From: Corallibacter vietnamensis
GTDB taxonomy: Bacteria > Bacteroidota > Bacteroidia > Flavobacteriales > Flavobacteriaceae
Assembly: GCF_039537875.1 (NCBI RefSeq)
Contig: NZ_BAABBI010000004.1
Location: 49,891-113,890 of the forward strand
DNA: 64,000 nucleotides
Direction of reading: 5' to 3'
Positions within the stretch are counted from its first letter, which is position 1; the number at the start of each line of letters is the position of its first letter. The notes under the pieces were generated by a model, which saw nothing but the letters and a program-made list of their open reading frames with translations, did no database searches and was not told the origin of the DNA. The position numbers were made by a program, and so were the translations under genes. Shown piece after piece: positions 43,181 to 53,201 of the stretch.

Positions 43181-45151
43181 TTATTGTTTTTTATTTTTGA
43201 GTTGTTCTAATTTATCTTTTGCAAACTTTACTAATCGCCAATTATGATGCTTCGTAGCTTGTTTTAGATTATCTATACTAACATCATTATACAACGCCAT
43301 CGCATCTATATATTGAAACGCATTAAGACGCACTTCAAAATTATATTTTTCAGAAGTATAACCTACCAACTCTCTGTAAAATTCGTTGTTTAGTTCTGCT
43401 TTATAATCTGTTGTTGACAAGGCTAAAACTAACCAAAGCAATCTGATGTTTTTATCTTTAAAACCAATTAAATCACTTGTTTTATTTAGATACAAGGCTC
43501 TATCTTGAGGAAAATTTAACCATAAATGATACAAAGCTGCTTCAACTGTTGCGTAAGATGCGTCATCTAAAAGCGTTTCATACATTGGTTTTAAACCTAC
43601 TGGAATTTGAGTAACATTTGTGGCAATTGCCTGACGCACTTTTAAAGAACTATTAAAAAGCTTTTCAGGTATTCTATTAGGAATTTGAGAGATAATTTTT
43701 GACTTTGCTTCATCTGATATTGTTGCTTCTAAATAATAATCACAACGCGCATTAGCCAACTCACAATCTACCATTTCATATTCTTGTATAAAAGTAGATT
43801 GTAATAATAACTCATGAGCTTTCTCTTGAGGAAAAACATCACTCACAATCCAAGTGTCTACAAAACTATCTAATTTTAAACCACTTGTCTTTTCTACTTC
43901 TGATATAAAATCAGAGGTTTCAACATTCTTAAACTTGTGTTTTTCTAAATAGGCTTGTAAAGCCTCTTTAAAAGGCTCATCTCCTACGTTTTCCCTCAAG
44001 GCATGTAAAACCCAACAACCACGTTTATAAAAAGTTAAGCTGCTTGATTTAGGGTTTAGCAATGATGTTCCTTGATTAAGTCTTTCTTGATTTATCAACT
44101 CATGGTAATACTCATACAAACGCCAATAATAATAGTTGTCTCCAAAAACATCACGCTCAGCAAGTAACGCATAGTAGGTAGCAAAACCTTCTTGTAACCA
44201 ATGATGTTCTCCGCTTTTTGCAGTAACCAAATCACCAAACCATTGATGCGCTAACTCATGTGCATTAACGTTTACGTAGTTTTTGTCTATAAATGCAATA
44301 GAATCTATCACATATGTATCTGCAAAAATTGTTGTTCCTGTGTTTTCCATCCCTGCATATAAAAAATCATGTACAGGAATCTGTTTATAGTTTTGCCAAG
44401 GATAAGAAACACCAATTTCTGACTCTAAAAAATCAAACATTTGTTTTGAGTATCTGTAAGTAGGTTCTACAACATTAGAGTCTTTTGGATAATAATACAT
44501 CTCTAAAGGTATGTTGCTTTCAGATATTTCAACTTTTTTATCATATTCACCAATAACCAATGCAACCAAATAGCTTGACATAGGCTGCTTCATATCATAG
44601 TGCCATGTATAATTATCAGAATGATCTAGACGCTCCACATCAACCAGTTTACCATTAGCTATAACCTGGTAATCACTTTGAAACGTAATAGATAAATCAA
44701 ATTCTATTTTATCATTAGTATCATCAATACTAGGCAACCAATTGCTTGTATATTTTCCTTGTCCTTGTGTCCAAATTTGGTTTGGCGCTTCATTATCCCA
44801 ACCCACAAAGTACAATGCCTTTTGTGGTATAGCCTCATAACTAAACGTAAGCGAATAGTCAATCCCTTCTTTAAAATCATCTATCAACCAAAGCTTATTA
44901 CCGTCATTTTCATACTTAATCTTTCTATCATTAACTTGCACATTGGTAAAAGTCATTTTTTTTGCATCAAGAAATATTGAGTCTATAGGAGCAAGAACTT
45001 TAAACTGATAAGTTACATTTCCAAAAACTTTCTTTTCTTGAACATTAAACGATATTTCCGGTTTGGCTTGTAAAAAATCCACATAACCGGCTTGTTGTGA
45101 GTAACATATAGTACTCAATAAAAACAGAAGGAAATAAAATATTTGTTTCAT
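43181..45151 (-). CDS. M1-family metallo-aminopeptidase, secreted
   Basis: I chose the ATG at 45151, giving MKQIFYFLLFLLSTICYSQQ, a signal peptide; the longer frame up to 45211 starts with TTG and adds no useful N-terminus. The zinc site HELAHQWFGD and downstream E in WLQEGFATYYAL are intact, and GAMEN appears as YAGMENTG. The C-terminal HEAT-like helical domain follows. The enzyme should remove N-terminal residues from peptides in the periplasm or outside. Contrast the protein at 19727, which lost this zinc site. Confidence 0.9.
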   Translation of the reverse strand: MKQIFYFLLFLLSTICYSQQAGYVDFLQAKPEISFNVQEKKVFGNVTYQFKVLAPIDSIFLDAKKMTFTNVQVNDRKIKYENDGNKLWLIDDFKEGIDYSLTFSYEAIPQKALYFVGWDNEAPNQIWTQGQGKYTSNWLPSIDDTNDKIEFDLSITFQSDYQVIANGKLVDVERLDHSDNYTWHYDMKQPMSSYLVALVIGEYDKKVEISESNIPLEMYYYPKDSNVVEPTYRYSKQMFDFLESEIGVSYPWQNYKQIPVHDFLYAGMENTGTTIFADTYVIDSIAFIDKNYVNVNAHELAHQWFGDLVTAKSGEHHWLQEGFATYYALLAERDVFGDNYYYWRLYEYYHELINQERLNQGTSLLNPKSSSLTFYKRGCWVLHALRENVGDEPFKEALQAYLEKHKFKNVETSDFISEVEKTSGLKLDSFVDTWIVSDVFPQEKAHELLLQSTFIQEYEMVDCELANARCDYYLEATISDEAKSKIISQIPNRIPEKLFNSSLKVRQAIATNVTQIPVGLKPMYETLLDDASYATVEAALYHLWLNFPQDRALYLNKTSDLIGFKDKNIRLLWLVLALSTTDYKAELNNEFYRELVGYTSEKYNFEVRLNAFQYIDAMALYNDVSIDNLKQATKHHNWRLVKFAKDKLEQLKNKKQ

Positions 45152-45234
45152 AAGCTTTTTTACAACAACGATTAGACCAAAATACGGAATTTTTAAGGTT
45201 TTATCTTTCAAGTATAAGGTTTATATTCGTTGTC

Positions 45235-47337
45235 ATGATTACCAATTTACAAACTCCTATTGATTATTTAAAAGGCGTTGGCCCTAATCGTGCCGATTTA
45301 CTTCGGAAAGAGCTTGGTATTCATACATATCAAGATTTACTAAACCTTTTCCCTAACAGATATTTAGACAGAACACGCTATTATAAAATAAATGAACTGC
45401 AAAGAAATAGCTCTGAAGTTCAAATTATAGGTAAAATTACAAGCGTTAAAGAAGTAGCTCAAAAGCGCGGAAAACGATTGGTTGCTAAATTTCAGGACGA
45501 TACTGGAAGCATGGAGTTGGTATGGTTTAGAAGTCAGAAATGGATAAGAGATAATCTAAAACCCAACAGACCTTATGTTATTTTTGGTAAAATAAATTGG
45601 TTTAATGGCGCTTTTAGCATGCCGCATCCAGAGATGGAATTGCTAGAAGAACACAAAAAAAGTTTGCGTTCTGCTATGCAACCTATTTATCCATCAACTG
45701 AAAAACTAAACAACAAAGGCATCACAAATAGGGTGATAAATACCATCATGCAACAACTGTTTATTGAGAGTAAAGGACGCTTCATAGAAACGCTTTCAAA
45801 ACCCTTACTTTCTGAACTGAAATTACCCTCAAAAAGTGAAGCACTTTTAAACATACATTTTCCAAAAAATCAAGACCTTTTAGCACGCGCTCAATACCGT
45901 TTAAAATTTGAAGAATTATTCTACATTCAACTACAATTAATTCTCAAAAATCTTATTCATAAATCAAAAATAAAAGGGTTTCCTTTTAACTCTGTAGGAA
46001 CATATTTTAACACCTTTTTTAAAACACATTTACCCTTTGAATTAACCAATGCTCAAAAGCGTGTTTTAAAAGAAATCCGTGCCGATTTAGGTAGCAACGC
46101 ACAAATGAACAGACTTTTACAAGGAGATGTTGGCTCTGGAAAAACCATAGTCGCGTTCATGTCAATGCTCATGGCACTTGACAACGGTTTTCAAGCATGT
46201 TTAATGGCGCCAACTGAAATTTTGTCAGTCCAACACTACAATGGATTATCAGAGCTATGTAAAAACCTAAATATCAGCATAAAAATACTAACAGGTTCAA
46301 GTAATACTTCAGAAAGAAAAGAAATTCACGAATCTCTAGAAAATGGCTCTTTACAGATTTTAATTGGCACTCATGCCCTTCTTGAAGATAAAGTAAAATT
46401 CAAAAATTTAGGCCTTGCAATTATTGACGAACAACACAGATTTGGTGTTGAGCAGCGAAGCAAATTATGGAAAAAAAACACAACGCCTCCACATATTTTA
46501 GTCATGACTGCAACACCAATTCCAAGAACATTAGCCATGTCTGTTTATGGTGATTTAGACATATCAATTATTGATGAATTACCACCCGGAAGACAAGCCA
46601 TAAAAACAGTACATCGTTATGACAAAAATAGACTAAAAGTTTTTGGATTTATTCGTGATGAAATTGACAAAGGCAGACAGGTTTATATCGTGTATCCGTT
46701 GATTCAAGAAAGTGAAAAAATGGACTACAAAGATTTAATGGATGGTTACGAAAGTATCGCTAGAGATTTCCCTGCTCCAAAATACCAAATATCTATTGTG
46801 CACGGTAAGATGAAACCGGCCGATAAAGATTATGAAATGCAACGTTTTGTTAATGGCGAAACCCAAATTATGGTTGCCACAACAGTTATTGAAGTTGGTG
46901 TCAATGTACCAAACGCCTCTGTTATGGTTATTGAAAGTGCTGAACGTTTTGGCTTATCACAATTACATCAATTACGTGGTCGTGTAGGTCGTGGCGCCGA
47001 GCAGAGTTATTGTATTTTAATGACCGGACATAAATTAAGTAACGATAGTAAAATCAGGCTAGAAACCATGACAAAAACTAGTGATGGCTTTGAAATAGCC
47101 GAAGTAGATTTGAGACTTCGCGGCCCTGGAGATATTATGGGAACCCAACAAAGTGGCGTTTTAAACTTAAGAATAGCAAATATTGTAAAAGATAAAGACA
47201 TTTTACAAGCAGCCAGATATCATGCAAAAAAAATACTAAATGCTGATCCAACACTTACTCACGAAAACAATCAGCCTATTTTATACACTTACAAACAAAT
47301 GAGTAAGTACAAGAATATCTGGAATTACATTAGCTAA
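45235..47337 (+). CDS. recG: ATP-dependent DNA helicase RecG
   Basis: The 700-residue protein has an N-terminal wedge/OB region (LQTPIDYLKGVGPNRADLL, VQIIGKITSVKEV), then helicase motifs: LLQGDVGSGKTIVAF, APTEILSVQH, IIDEQHRFGVEQR, VMTATPIPRTLAMSVYGDLD and QLRGRVGRG. It rescues stalled forks and processes recombination intermediates. The gene is divergent from the M1 aminopeptidase. Confidence 0.95.
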   Translation: MITNLQTPIDYLKGVGPNRADLLRKELGIHTYQDLLNLFPNRYLDRTRYYKINELQRNSSEVQIIGKITSVKEVAQKRGKRLVAKFQDDTGSMELVWFRSQKWIRDNLKPNRPYVIFGKINWFNGAFSMPHPEMELLEEHKKSLRSAMQPIYPSTEKLNNKGITNRVINTIMQQLFIESKGRFIETLSKPLLSELKLPSKSEALLNIHFPKNQDLLARAQYRLKFEELFYIQLQLILKNLIHKSKIKGFPFNSVGTYFNTFFKTHLPFELTNAQKRVLKEIRADLGSNAQMNRLLQGDVGSGKTIVAFMSMLMALDNGFQACLMAPTEILSVQHYNGLSELCKNLNISIKILTGSSNTSERKEIHESLENGSLQILIGTHALLEDKVKFKNLGLAIIDEQHRFGVEQRSKLWKKNTTPPHILVMTATPIPRTLAMSVYGDLDISIIDELPPGRQAIKTVHRYDKNRLKVFGFIRDEIDKGRQVYIVYPLIQESEKMDYKDLMDGYESIARDFPAPKYQISIVHGKMKPADKDYEMQRFVNGETQIMVATTVIEVGVNVPNASVMVIESAERFGLSQLHQLRGRVGRGAEQSYCILMTGHKLSNDSKIRLETMTKTSDGFEIAEVDLRLRGPGDIMGTQQSGVLNLRIANIVKDKDILQAARYHAKKILNADPTLTHENNQPILYTYKQMSKYKNIWNYIS

Positions 47338-47425
47338 AGAAGTATTTAACTCCTATCTACACAAAAAAGTAAAGAATACATCATAAAAACAAGGACTTGA
47401 GTTTCCGTTAACTTATAAGGTTTAT

Positions 47426-47433
47426 TATCTTTG
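47426..47433 (+). promoter_or_regulatory. -7 box of pheT
   Basis: TATCTTTG, 23 bases before the ATG. A TTG at 47397-47399 is 26 bases away, slightly outside the normal spacing. Confidence 0.5.
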
Positions 47434-47456
47434 CAATCCTAAACAGCAAATGATAG

Positions 47457-49883
47457 ATGAAGATTTCATACAATTGGTTAAAACAATTTATAAACACAGA
47501 TTGGTCAACAGAACAAACTAGTGAATTATTAACAGATTTAGGCCTAGAAGTAGAAGGCATAGAAACATATCAATCAGTAAAAGGCGGATTAGAAGGTATT
47601 GTAGTAGGAGAAGTATTAACCTGCATACAACACCCTAATGCAGATCGTCTTAAAATTACCACAGTAAATATTGGCGAAGAAACACCATTACAAATTGTTT
47701 GTGGCGCTCCTAATGTTGCTGCCGGACAAAAAGTTCCTGTAGCTACAATTGGTACAACGCTTTACACTTCTGAAGGTGAATCATGGGTTATTAAAAAAGG
47801 AAAAATTCGCGGCGAAGAAAGTCACGGAATGATTTGTGCCGAAGATGAATTAGGACTAGGCGCTTCTCATGATGGTATTATGGTTTTAGATGCAGATATT
47901 GCTGTAGGAACTTTAGCTTCAGATGTTTTTAAAGTAGAAAACGATGCTGTTTTTGAAATAGGATTAACACCAAACCGCGCTGATGCCATGAGTCATTATG
48001 GTACAGCAAGAGACTTAAAAGCTGGGTTACTTCAAAAAGATATTCATTCAGAACTAATAACGCCATCTGTTAGTGCATTTCATGTAGATAACAGAACGCT
48101 GCGTGTAGAAGTAGATATTGAAAATAAAGAACTAGCACCTCGCTATTGTGGTGTTACCATTTCTGGATTAAAGGTAAATGAATCTCCTGCTTGGTTACAA
48201 CACCGCTTAAAAGCTATTGGCCTCTCTCCTATTAACAACATAGTAGATGCCACAAATTATGTGCTTCATGAATTGGGACAACCTCTTCATGCGTTTGACG
48301 CTAATAAAATTTCAGGAAATAAAATTGTTGTAAAAACGGTTGCCGCCGGAACAAAATTCACAACTCTAGATGAAGTTGAACGCGAACTTCACGAAGATGA
48401 TTTAATGATTTGTGATGCTGAAAAGCCACTTTGTATTGCTGGTGTTTTTGGCGGATTAGATTCTGGAGTTACAGAAAATACAACAAGTATCTTTTTAGAA
48501 AGTGCTTACTTTAATCCTGTAAGCATTAGAAAAACAGCCAAACGACACGCACTTAACACGGATGCATCTTTTAGATTTGAACGTGGTATAGACCCAAATA
48601 TTACAGAATATGCTTTAAAGCGTGCAGCATTGCTTATTCAAGAAATTGCTGGTGGAGAAATAACAAGCGATATTGTTGATTTTTATCCAAATAAAATTGA
48701 AGATTTTCAAGTACGTTTAAGTTTTGATAATGCTAAAAAATTGATTGGTGAAGAGATTCCTAGAGATATTATAAAGCGCATTTTAATGTCATTAGATATT
48801 AAAATAAACAACGTAACAGAAACAGGACTTGGGTTGACTGTTCCTTCATACAGAAACGACGTGCAGCGAGAAGCTGATGTTATTGAGGAAATATTACGCG
48901 TTTACGGTTACAACAACATAAAAACCACAGAAAAGCTTAACGCATCTATTTCTAACAGCTCTCGATTTGAAGATTACAAACTTCAAAATGTTATTGGGAA
49001 TCAATTAGCTGGTCAAGGGTTTTTCGAGATTCTTTCAAACTCACTTACAACACCTAAATATGCTGCTTTAAGTAGTCAGCTAAAAGAGGAACACAACATT
49101 ACAATGCTTAACCCTTTAAGTAACGACTTAAGTGTTATGCGTCAAAGCTTGCTTTTTTCTGGATTAGAAGCAGTAAGCTATAATATTAACAGAAAGCGAG
49201 AAACTCTAAAATTATTTGAATTTGGAAAAACCTATCATGGTTACAATGAAAAACGCGAGGAGTTTAAACATTTAGCTGTTTTTGTTACTGGCAACAAAAA
49301 CTCTGAACGCTGGAATTCTCCTTCTCAAAAAAGTGATTTTTTCTATTTAAAAGGAACAATTACCTCTATTTTAGAACGTTTAGGAATATCTCGTTTCAAA
49401 GTAGCTCCTATTAAAAATGATGTATTTAGCGAAGGTATTTCTCTAAATTTAGGAAAAAATACCCTTGTAGAGTTTGGACTTATAAAGAAATCAGTATTAA
49501 AACATTTTGGCATTTCACAACAAGTGCTTTTTGCTGATTTTAATTGGGATAATGTATTAAACATGGCCAAACATAATAAAATTACGTTTACAGAATTACC
49601 TAAACACCCAGAAGTTAGACGTGATTTCGCTTTGTTACTTGACAACAATGTTTCTTTTGAACAAATAGACACTATTGCTAGACAAACAGAAAAGCAGTTA
49701 TTAAAAGACGTTGATTTATTTGATGTTTACCAAGGTGATAATTTACCTCAAGGTAAAAAGAGCTACGCTGTAAGTTTTATTTTACAAGACGATAACAAAA
49801 CACTAACAGACAAGCAAATTGATAAAATTATGAATAAACTTCAAGCCAACTTTGAAAAACAGCTTGGAGCAGAGTTACGCTAA
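47457..49883 (+). CDS. pheT: Phenylalanyl-tRNA synthetase beta subunit
   Basis: The 808-residue protein has the domains of PheT: tRNA-binding OB fold (VVGEVLTCIQHPNADRLKIT), B3/B4 editing domain (APRYCGVTISGLKV), B5 (LSFDNAKKLIGEEIPRD), catalytic-like core (DVIEEILRVYGYNNI) and C-terminal ferredoxin-fold anticodon-binding domain (FTELPKHPEVRRDFALLLD). It partners PheS, which is not in this window, as is common in Bacteroidetes. It charges tRNA-Phe in the cytoplasm. Confidence 0.96.
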   Translation: MKISYNWLKQFINTDWSTEQTSELLTDLGLEVEGIETYQSVKGGLEGIVVGEVLTCIQHPNADRLKITTVNIGEETPLQIVCGAPNVAAGQKVPVATIGTTLYTSEGESWVIKKGKIRGEESHGMICAEDELGLGASHDGIMVLDADIAVGTLASDVFKVENDAVFEIGLTPNRADAMSHYGTARDLKAGLLQKDIHSELITPSVSAFHVDNRTLRVEVDIENKELAPRYCGVTISGLKVNESPAWLQHRLKAIGLSPINNIVDATNYVLHELGQPLHAFDANKISGNKIVVKTVAAGTKFTTLDEVERELHEDDLMICDAEKPLCIAGVFGGLDSGVTENTTSIFLESAYFNPVSIRKTAKRHALNTDASFRFERGIDPNITEYALKRAALLIQEIAGGEITSDIVDFYPNKIEDFQVRLSFDNAKKLIGEEIPRDIIKRILMSLDIKINNVTETGLGLTVPSYRNDVQREADVIEEILRVYGYNNIKTTEKLNASISNSSRFEDYKLQNVIGNQLAGQGFFEILSNSLTTPKYAALSSQLKEEHNITMLNPLSNDLSVMRQSLLFSGLEAVSYNINRKRETLKLFEFGKTYHGYNEKREEFKHLAVFVTGNKNSERWNSPSQKSDFFYLKGTITSILERLGISRFKVAPIKNDVFSEGISLNLGKNTLVEFGLIKKSVLKHFGISQQVLFADFNWDNVLNMAKHNKITFTELPKHPEVRRDFALLLDNNVSFEQIDTIARQTEKQLLKDVDLFDVYQGDNLPQGKKSYAVSFILQDDNKTLTDKQIDKIMNKLQANFEKQLGAELR

Positions 49884-49892
49884 CCAAATATT

Positions 49893-50735
49893 ATGAAGCA
49901 CTTATTTTATTTATCTCTATGCTTATTTACATTTTCTGTATACGGGCAAACTAACGACTCTTTTCAAAAACAAAAAGATTCAACAAGCGTTTGGAAATTA
50001 TTAAAATATGATGCCGGAGCCACGGTAAGAAGTGTAACTCATGCTTACACAAGTCCGTTGCAGTGGGATAAAAAAGACTTTAAAAACCTTTCAGTTACCG
50101 CTATAAGCCTTTTTTCATTATCGCTAGCAGATGAGGAAATGAATAGGTTTTTTCAAAAAGAGAATAATAGATATCCTCAATTCGCTAAAGATTTTGGCTT
50201 TAGATTAGGTAAACCTCAAGTGTTTTTTGCTTTAAATGCTGGTATTTACGGTTATGGATTATTAACAAAAAATGAAGCTTTTAGAAGAACAAGTGTTCTT
50301 ATTATTTCATCTGCAATAACAGCAGGCTCAATTCAAGCTATAAGTAAAACAGCTTTTGGTAGAGCACGACCTAGTTCTGGTCTTGGTTATGATCATTTTA
50401 ACCCGTTTTCTAAAGAAGCTTTTGAGCATTCTTTTCCTTCCGGACACACCATTTTATCTGTTACAATGGCTCACGCCATTGCGAAGCAGTTTGACAACAT
50501 ATGGCTTAAGCTAGGTATTTACAGTGTTGGATCTATCACTCCTATTACACGCTTAATTTCAGGAGCGCATTGGCTTACTGATGTAACCGTAGGAACTGTG
50601 TTAAGTATTGTTGTTGTAGATTACATTGACAAATTTTTATCAAAAAAAGAAAACTATGGTTACAAGAAAAACAAAACCATAAGCTGGAATGTTTCTCTTT
50701 CTCCTAACAAAATAGGTCTGATAGGCACTTTTTAA
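49893..50735 (+). CDS. PAP2-family phosphatase
   Basis: The 280-residue protein has a signal peptide (FYLSLCLFTFSVYGQ) and the three acid-phosphatase motifs: KTAFGRARP, FPSGHT and SGAHWLTDV. It should dephosphorylate lipid phosphates such as undecaprenyl diphosphate, phosphatidate or lipid A. Hydrophobic stretches (TAISLFSLSLAD, TVGTVLSIVVVDYI) place the core in the membrane. It follows pheT by 9 bases and may share its transcript. A terminator follows. Confidence 0.88.
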   Translation: MKHLFYLSLCLFTFSVYGQTNDSFQKQKDSTSVWKLLKYDAGATVRSVTHAYTSPLQWDKKDFKNLSVTAISLFSLSLADEEMNRFFQKENNRYPQFAKDFGFRLGKPQVFFALNAGIYGYGLLTKNEAFRRTSVLIISSAITAGSIQAISKTAFGRARPSSGLGYDHFNPFSKEAFEHSFPSGHTILSVTMAHAIAKQFDNIWLKLGIYSVGSITPITRLISGAHWLTDVTVGTVLSIVVVDYIDKFLSKKENYGYKKNKTISWNVSLSPNKIGLIGTF

Positions 50736-50740
50736 AAATA

Positions 50741-50767
50741 AAAAAACCTGCTTAAAAGCAGGTTTTT
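50741..50767. terminator. Terminator after the PAP2 gene, usable from both strands
   Basis: AAACCTGCTT pairs with AAGCAGGTTT over a two-base loop, with A and T runs on the two sides. It lies between PAP2 and the convergent cold-shock gene. Confidence 0.85.
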
Positions 50768-50795
50768 AAAATTCAATAAGTTTAAAATATATATA

Positions 50796-50987
50796 TTATA
50801 ATACTTTAACGTTTACTGCATTCATACCTTTTCTACCTTCCTGTAAATCGAATTCTACTTCATCACCTTCACGTATCTCGTCGATTAATCCAGAAATGTG
50901 AACAAAATGTTCTTTGTTTGTGTCTTCTTCAATGATGAATCCAAAACCTTTAGAATCATTGAAAAATTTTACTGTTCCTTTACTCAT
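50796..50987 (-). CDS. Cold-shock domain protein
   Basis: The 63-residue protein is the minimal cold-shock OB fold: GTVKFFNDSKGFGFI contains RNP1, and EHFVHIS contains RNP2. These proteins bind single-stranded RNA and DNA and melt RNA structures. The first and last residues and length are standard. The gene has its own good promoter. Confidence 0.95.
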   Translation of the reverse strand: MSKGTVKFFNDSKGFGFIIEEDTNKEHFVHISGLIDEIREGDEVEFDLQEGRKGMNAVNVKVL

Positions 50988-51014
50988 TGTAATAGTTTAA
51001 ATTATTTAATGAAA

Positions 51015-51042
51015 CAAATATAATCATATAATATTACCACAA
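51015..51042 (-). promoter_or_regulatory. Promoter of the cold-shock gene
   Basis: On the minus strand TTG (51040-51042), 17 bases, TATATTTG (51015-51022), 28 bases before the ATG. Confidence 0.7.
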
Positions 51043-51165
51043 GGTTATTTTAAGGTTTTATTTTCAAATAACTCCTTTTTAATCAAATTAATAAATTAAT
51101 GTACTCCTTTTACAAGATATAATACCAAAAGTATTTTGTATATTTAAGTATATAAAATTTATATT

Positions 51166-51399
51166 ATGGATTCTAATTATAAAAAAATATACGCAGGTAG
51201 TTTTATTATTATTCAACTAATTGTCTCTAAACTGAAAGCTATAGGCATAAACCCTATTGTTAAAGACGAAGCTGAATCTGGTAGACTTGCTGGTTTTGGT
51301 ACATCAACACCTAATTTTCAAGAGGTTTATGTAAATAGCGAAGAAATTGAAGCCGCTATTCCTGTTGTAGAAAGTGTTACTTCAGAATTGCATTCTTAA
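51166..51399 (+). CDS. DUF2007 domain protein
   Basis: The 77-residue protein has the ferredoxin-like DUF2007 pattern: YKKIYAGSFIIIQLIVSKLK, then GINPIVKDEAESGRLAGFG and QEVYVNSEEIEAA. The family is called putative signal-transducing, but the role is unproved. It has a terminator shared with the convergent ABC-F gene. Confidence 0.82.
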   Translation: MDSNYKKIYAGSFIIIQLIVSKLKAIGINPIVKDEAESGRLAGFGTSTPNFQEVYVNSEEIEAAIPVVESVTSELHS

Positions 51400-51401
51400 A
51401 A

Positions 51402-51436
51402 TAAAAAAAGCCTCTTTTAAAAGAGGCTTTTTTTTA
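51402..51436. terminator. Bidirectional terminator between DUF2007 and ABC-F genes
   Basis: AAAAAGCCTCTTTT pairs with AAAAGAGGCTTTTT, with T runs on both strands. The stop of the ABC-F gene lies at its edge. Confidence 0.85.
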
Positions 51437-53053
51437 TTGTGCATACATTTTATCACGTAGTTCTTTTATTTTTGGATCTTGCATATACTCATCAAAAGTA
51501 GTATAACGATCTATTACACCATTTGGAGTTAACTCCACGACTCTATTTGCTACTGTTTGAGCAAACTCATGATCATGCGTTGTAAATAAAATTGTCCCTT
51601 TAAAGTTTTTAAGAGAATTGTTAAACGCAGTAATACTCTCAAGATCTAAATGGTTTGTTGGTTCATCAAGCATTAATACATTAGCACGCATCATCATCAT
51701 ACGACTTAACATACAACGTACTTTCTCTCCTCCGGATAATACATTTGACTTTTTTAAAGCTTCTTCTCCACTAAAAATCATTTTTCCTAAAAATCCGCGA
51801 ATATAAACTTCTTCTCTCTCTTCTTCGGTTGTAGCCCATTGTCTCAACCAATCTACAAGCGATAAATCGTTTTGAAAATACTCACTATTGTCTAGAGGTA
51901 AATATGATTGTGATGTTGTTACACCCCATGAAAATTTACCAGCATCAGCTTTTTCTTTATCATTTATAATTTGATAAAATGCTGTAGTTGCTCTAGAATC
52001 TTTAGAATAAACAACCACTTTATCTCCTTTAGCTAGATTTAAATCTATATTTTGAAAAAGTAAGTCACCATCTAAAGACGCAGCAAGTCCTTCTACATTT
52101 AATATTTGATCTCCTGCTTCTCTATCACGGTCAAATATGATAGCTGGGTATCGTCTACTTGATGGTTTAATTTCAGAAACGTTAAGCTTATCAATCATTT
52201 TTTTTCTTGATGTAGCTTGTTTAGATTTAGCTACATTGGCAGAGAAACGACGAATAAATTCTTCTAGTTCTTTTTTCTTTTCTTCAGCTTTTTTGTTTTG
52301 TTGTGCGCGTTGTTTTGCTGCTAATTGAGAGGACTCATACCAGAATGTATAGTTTCCTGAAAAATGGTTTATTTTACCAAAATCTATATCAGAAATATGC
52401 GTACAAACGGCATCTAAAAAGTGACGGTCGTGAGACACAACTATAACGCAGTTATCATAATTTGCTAAAAAGTTTTCTAACCAAGTAATTGTTTCATAAT
52501 CTAAATCGTTGGTAGGCTCATCCATGATTAACACATCTGGGTTACCAAAAAGTGCTTGGGCTAATAAAACACGTACTTTTTGTTTGCCATCTAAATCTTT
52601 CATTAAAGTATAATGAAAGTCTTCAGTAATTCCCAAGTTTGATAACATGGCCGCAGCATCGCTATCAGCATTCCAACCGTTCATTTCTTCAAACTGCACT
52701 TGAAGCTCTCCTATTTTTTCAGCATTTTCATCAGTATAGTCGGCATATAGTGCATCTATCTCTGTTTTTATTTTAAACAGAGGCTTGTTTCCCATAAGAA
52801 CGGTTTCTAAAACGGTATGTTCATCATACAAATTATGATCCTGCTCAAGAACAGACATACGTTTTCCTGATTCAAGATTTACATGACCTGAAGTTGGATC
52901 TTGTTTTCCTGAAAGTATTTTTAAAAATGTAGACTTCCCAGCTCCGTTGGCTCCAATAATACCGTAACAGTTTCCTTGATTAAAGGTTGTGTTTACTTCA
53001 TCAAAAAGAATACGTTTACCAAATTGAACAGAAAGATTTGAAACTGATAACAT
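51434..53053 (-). CDS. ABC-F ATPase, YbiT-like
   Basis: I set the start at the ATG at 53053 (MLSVSNLSVQFGKR), as the eight codons upstream are not conserved-looking and begin with TTG. The first ABC domain has GANGAGKST and MDEPTNDLD. A charged linker with long helices follows (residues about 240-300, KKKELEEFIRRF). The second domain has LSGGEKVR and MLDEPTNHLD but its P-loop is degenerate, reading SKDSRATTAF. ABC-F proteins act on ribosomes. The YbiT branch is suggested by FGKI...GNYTFW and length. Confidence 0.88.
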   Translation of the reverse strand: MLSVSNLSVQFGKRILFDEVNTTFNQGNCYGIIGANGAGKSTFLKILSGKQDPTSGHVNLESGKRMSVLEQDHNLYDEHTVLETVLMGNKPLFKIKTEIDALYADYTDENAEKIGELQVQFEEMNGWNADSDAAAMLSNLGITEDFHYTLMKDLDGKQKVRVLLAQALFGNPDVLIMDEPTNDLDYETITWLENFLANYDNCVIVVSHDRHFLDAVCTHISDIDFGKINHFSGNYTFWYESSQLAAKQRAQQNKKAEEKKKELEEFIRRFSANVAKSKQATSRKKMIDKLNVSEIKPSSRRYPAIIFDRDREAGDQILNVEGLAASLDGDLLFQNIDLNLAKGDKVVVYSKDSRATTAFYQIINDKEKADAGKFSWGVTTSQSYLPLDNSEYFQNDLSLVDWLRQWATTEEEREEVYIRGFLGKMIFSGEEALKKSNVLSGGEKVRCMLSRMMMMRANVLMLDEPTNHLDLESITAFNNSLKNFKGTILFTTHDHEFAQTVANRVVELTPNGVIDRYTTFDEYMQDPKIKELRDKMYAQ

Positions 53054-53074
53054 ATTTATTGTTTTAAATTTTTG

Positions 53075-53102
53075 CAAAAGTATAAAAAAGTGCCCATAAC
53101 AA
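53075..53102 (-). promoter_or_regulatory. Promoter of the ABC-F gene
   Basis: On the minus strand TTG (53100-53102), 17 bases, TACTTTTG (53075-53082), 22 bases before the ATG at 53053. Confidence 0.65.
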
Positions 53103-53201
53103 GAAAGAAAAAGCTTTTTATAACTTTAACAGCTAATTAACAAGAGATAATGTTTTCAACTTATACTTTTGTAAAGAATGTGCTTAAATAAAATCTAAAC
53201 G

